DNA of 64,000 nucleotides from Tenacibaculum dicentrarchi (GTDB taxonomy: Bacteria > Bacteroidota > Bacteroidia > Flavobacteriales > Flavobacteriaceae). The stretch covers positions 1,536,001-1,600,000 of the forward strand of contig NZ_OZ038524.1 in NCBI RefSeq assembly GCF_964036635.1, given 5' to 3'. The notes beneath the pieces are model-generated. The model saw only the letters and a program-made list of their open reading frames with translations, ran no database searches and had not been told where the DNA came from. The position numbers and the translations under genes were made by a program. Each line of letters opens with the position of its first letter. Position 1 is the stretch's first letter. Below, one piece after another: positions 63,265 to 64,000 of the stretch.

Positions 63265-64000
63265 CTATTTTATTAACAACGGTAAACTCACGGTAAATGT
63301 TTTATTATTACTTTTAATTTCTACAGATTTTTCGGTAATTAAAGCATATCTATCTATAATATTTTTCAAACCAATTTTTGTGCTTTTACCTATATTTTCT
63401 TTAGGCTGTAACGTGTTTTGAACCTCTAGAAAATCAGCTTGTTCAAAAATATGTATTTCTAAGGGTTTTATTGATGAAACTACGTTGTGTTTTACCGCGT
63501 TTTCTAATAATAATTGCAATGATAATGGTACTATTTTTAATTCGGAATTACTTACCGAACTAGGAATATTAAATTCTACGGCATCTTCAAAGCGCATTTG
63601 TAAGAGTTCCATATAATTTTTTGCGAATTTCAATTCTTCTTCTAACGGAATTAACTCTTTATTTCGCTGTTCTAAAACATAGCGATATATTTTTGATAAT
63701 TTTGTAGTAAATTTCTCGGCTTTCTTCGGATTTTCACCGATTAAAGAAACCAACACATTTAAACTGTTGAACAAAAAATGAGGGTCTAATTGGCTTTTTA
63801 AACTTTCAAATTTTGCTGATTCTGTTTTCGCTACAATTTCATGCTGTTTTGTTTCTTTTTTTACCGATGCTTTCCAGTTTTTCATAAAACCTCTAGCGTG
63901 TAAAAATGCGGAGATTCCTAAAGAAAAGATTATCCAAAATAAATGTACCCAAATCATTTTTGTAGAAAAAAAGTACTGCGGATTTTTATCATATAAAATA
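63265..64000 (-). CDS. LytS-like sensor histidine kinase, partial
   Basis: The open frame runs from the stop at 63265 to the right window edge with no stop, so the gene starts outside. An ATG at 63957 would give only 230 residues, but the residues before it (LYDKNPQYFFSTKM) read as a loop before a membrane helix (VHLFWIIFSLGISAFLHA), and the family is usually about 340 residues with several helices. The kinase part has the phospho-acceptor His in LDPHFLFNSLNVL and the ATP-site motif LLLENAVKHNV. The final base of the window falls inside a codon. Confidence 0.88.
   Translation of the reverse strand, partial: ILYDKNPQYFFSTKMIWVHLFWIIFSLGISAFLHARGFMKNWKASVKKETKQHEIVAKTESAKFESLKSQLDPHFLFNSLNVLVSLIGENPKKAEKFTTKLSKIYRYVLEQRNKELIPLEEELKFAKNYMELLQMRFEDAVEFNIPSSVSNSELKIVPLSLQLLLENAVKHNVVSSIKPLEIHIFEQADFLEVQNTLQPKENIGKSTKIGLKNIIDRYALITEKSVEIKSNNKTFTVSLPLLIK

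Overview
The window looks like chromosomal DNA from a marine member of the Flavobacteriaceae (Bacteroidota), close in style to Tenacibaculum or Polaribacter. Reasons: strongly AT-rich DNA, several TTG starts, CarboxypepD_reg-like TonB-dependent receptors, promoters of the TAnnTTTG type, one fused HisIE and one fused HisB in a single his operon, and intergenic repeats of a kind I associate with this family. This is inference from content; no rRNA or tRNA gene was seen.

Layout. 1-6567: a periplasmic nitrate reductase cluster (NapD, NapA, a tetrahaem NapB-like protein, a tetrahaem lipoprotein, an Fe-S protein and an NrfD-type quinol oxidase subunit). It has no NapC, NapG or NapH inside the window. 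6649-13260: an XRE-cupin regulator facing a four-gene minus-strand cluster (TonB receptor, DUF5690 MFS-like transporter, FAD oxidoreductase, phosphonatase-like HAD) that looks like uptake and breakdown of an organophosphonate. 13527-14273: two small genes. 14300-19333: thrABC preceded by an Ile/Thr-rich leader. 19865-29799: acyl-CoA ligase, RluA-type pseudouridine synthase, UMF1 transporter, M48 lipoprotein protease, alpha/beta hydrolase and a second TonB receptor. 30312-39662: ferredoxin diverging from a long plus-strand run with serC, serA, DUF1015, yggS, an exonuclease, an ion channel, miaA and DUF1853. 39821-42122: EamA transporter and a methyltransferase. 42146-49341: a complete eight-gene his operon with a leader peptide holding five consecutive His codons, then an attenuator. 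49451-50662: an isolated AbiH-family phage-defence gene. 50745-59085: typA, LETM1-like, proline dehydrogenase, aroB, hutI and hutG. Two unknown ORFs sit between hutI and hutG, and a palindrome between those ORFs resembles an integron attC site. 59172-62483: NlpE-like lipoprotein, a DUF4298-like protein and a tight three-gene accessory operon (cupin, unknown, stand-alone asparagine-synthetase-type PP-loop enzyme). 62500-64000: a LytTR response regulator and its sensor kinase, which runs off the right edge.

Five copies of an ~85-93 bp imperfect palindromic repeat (three on plus, two on minus) fill intergenic gaps between 19585 and 40871. Most other genes are housekeeping. The parts that best repay a second look are the his and thr leaders, the hutI/hutG insertion with its attC-like palindrome, the cupin/PP-loop operon, the NrfCD-linked Nap cluster and the phosphonate cluster.
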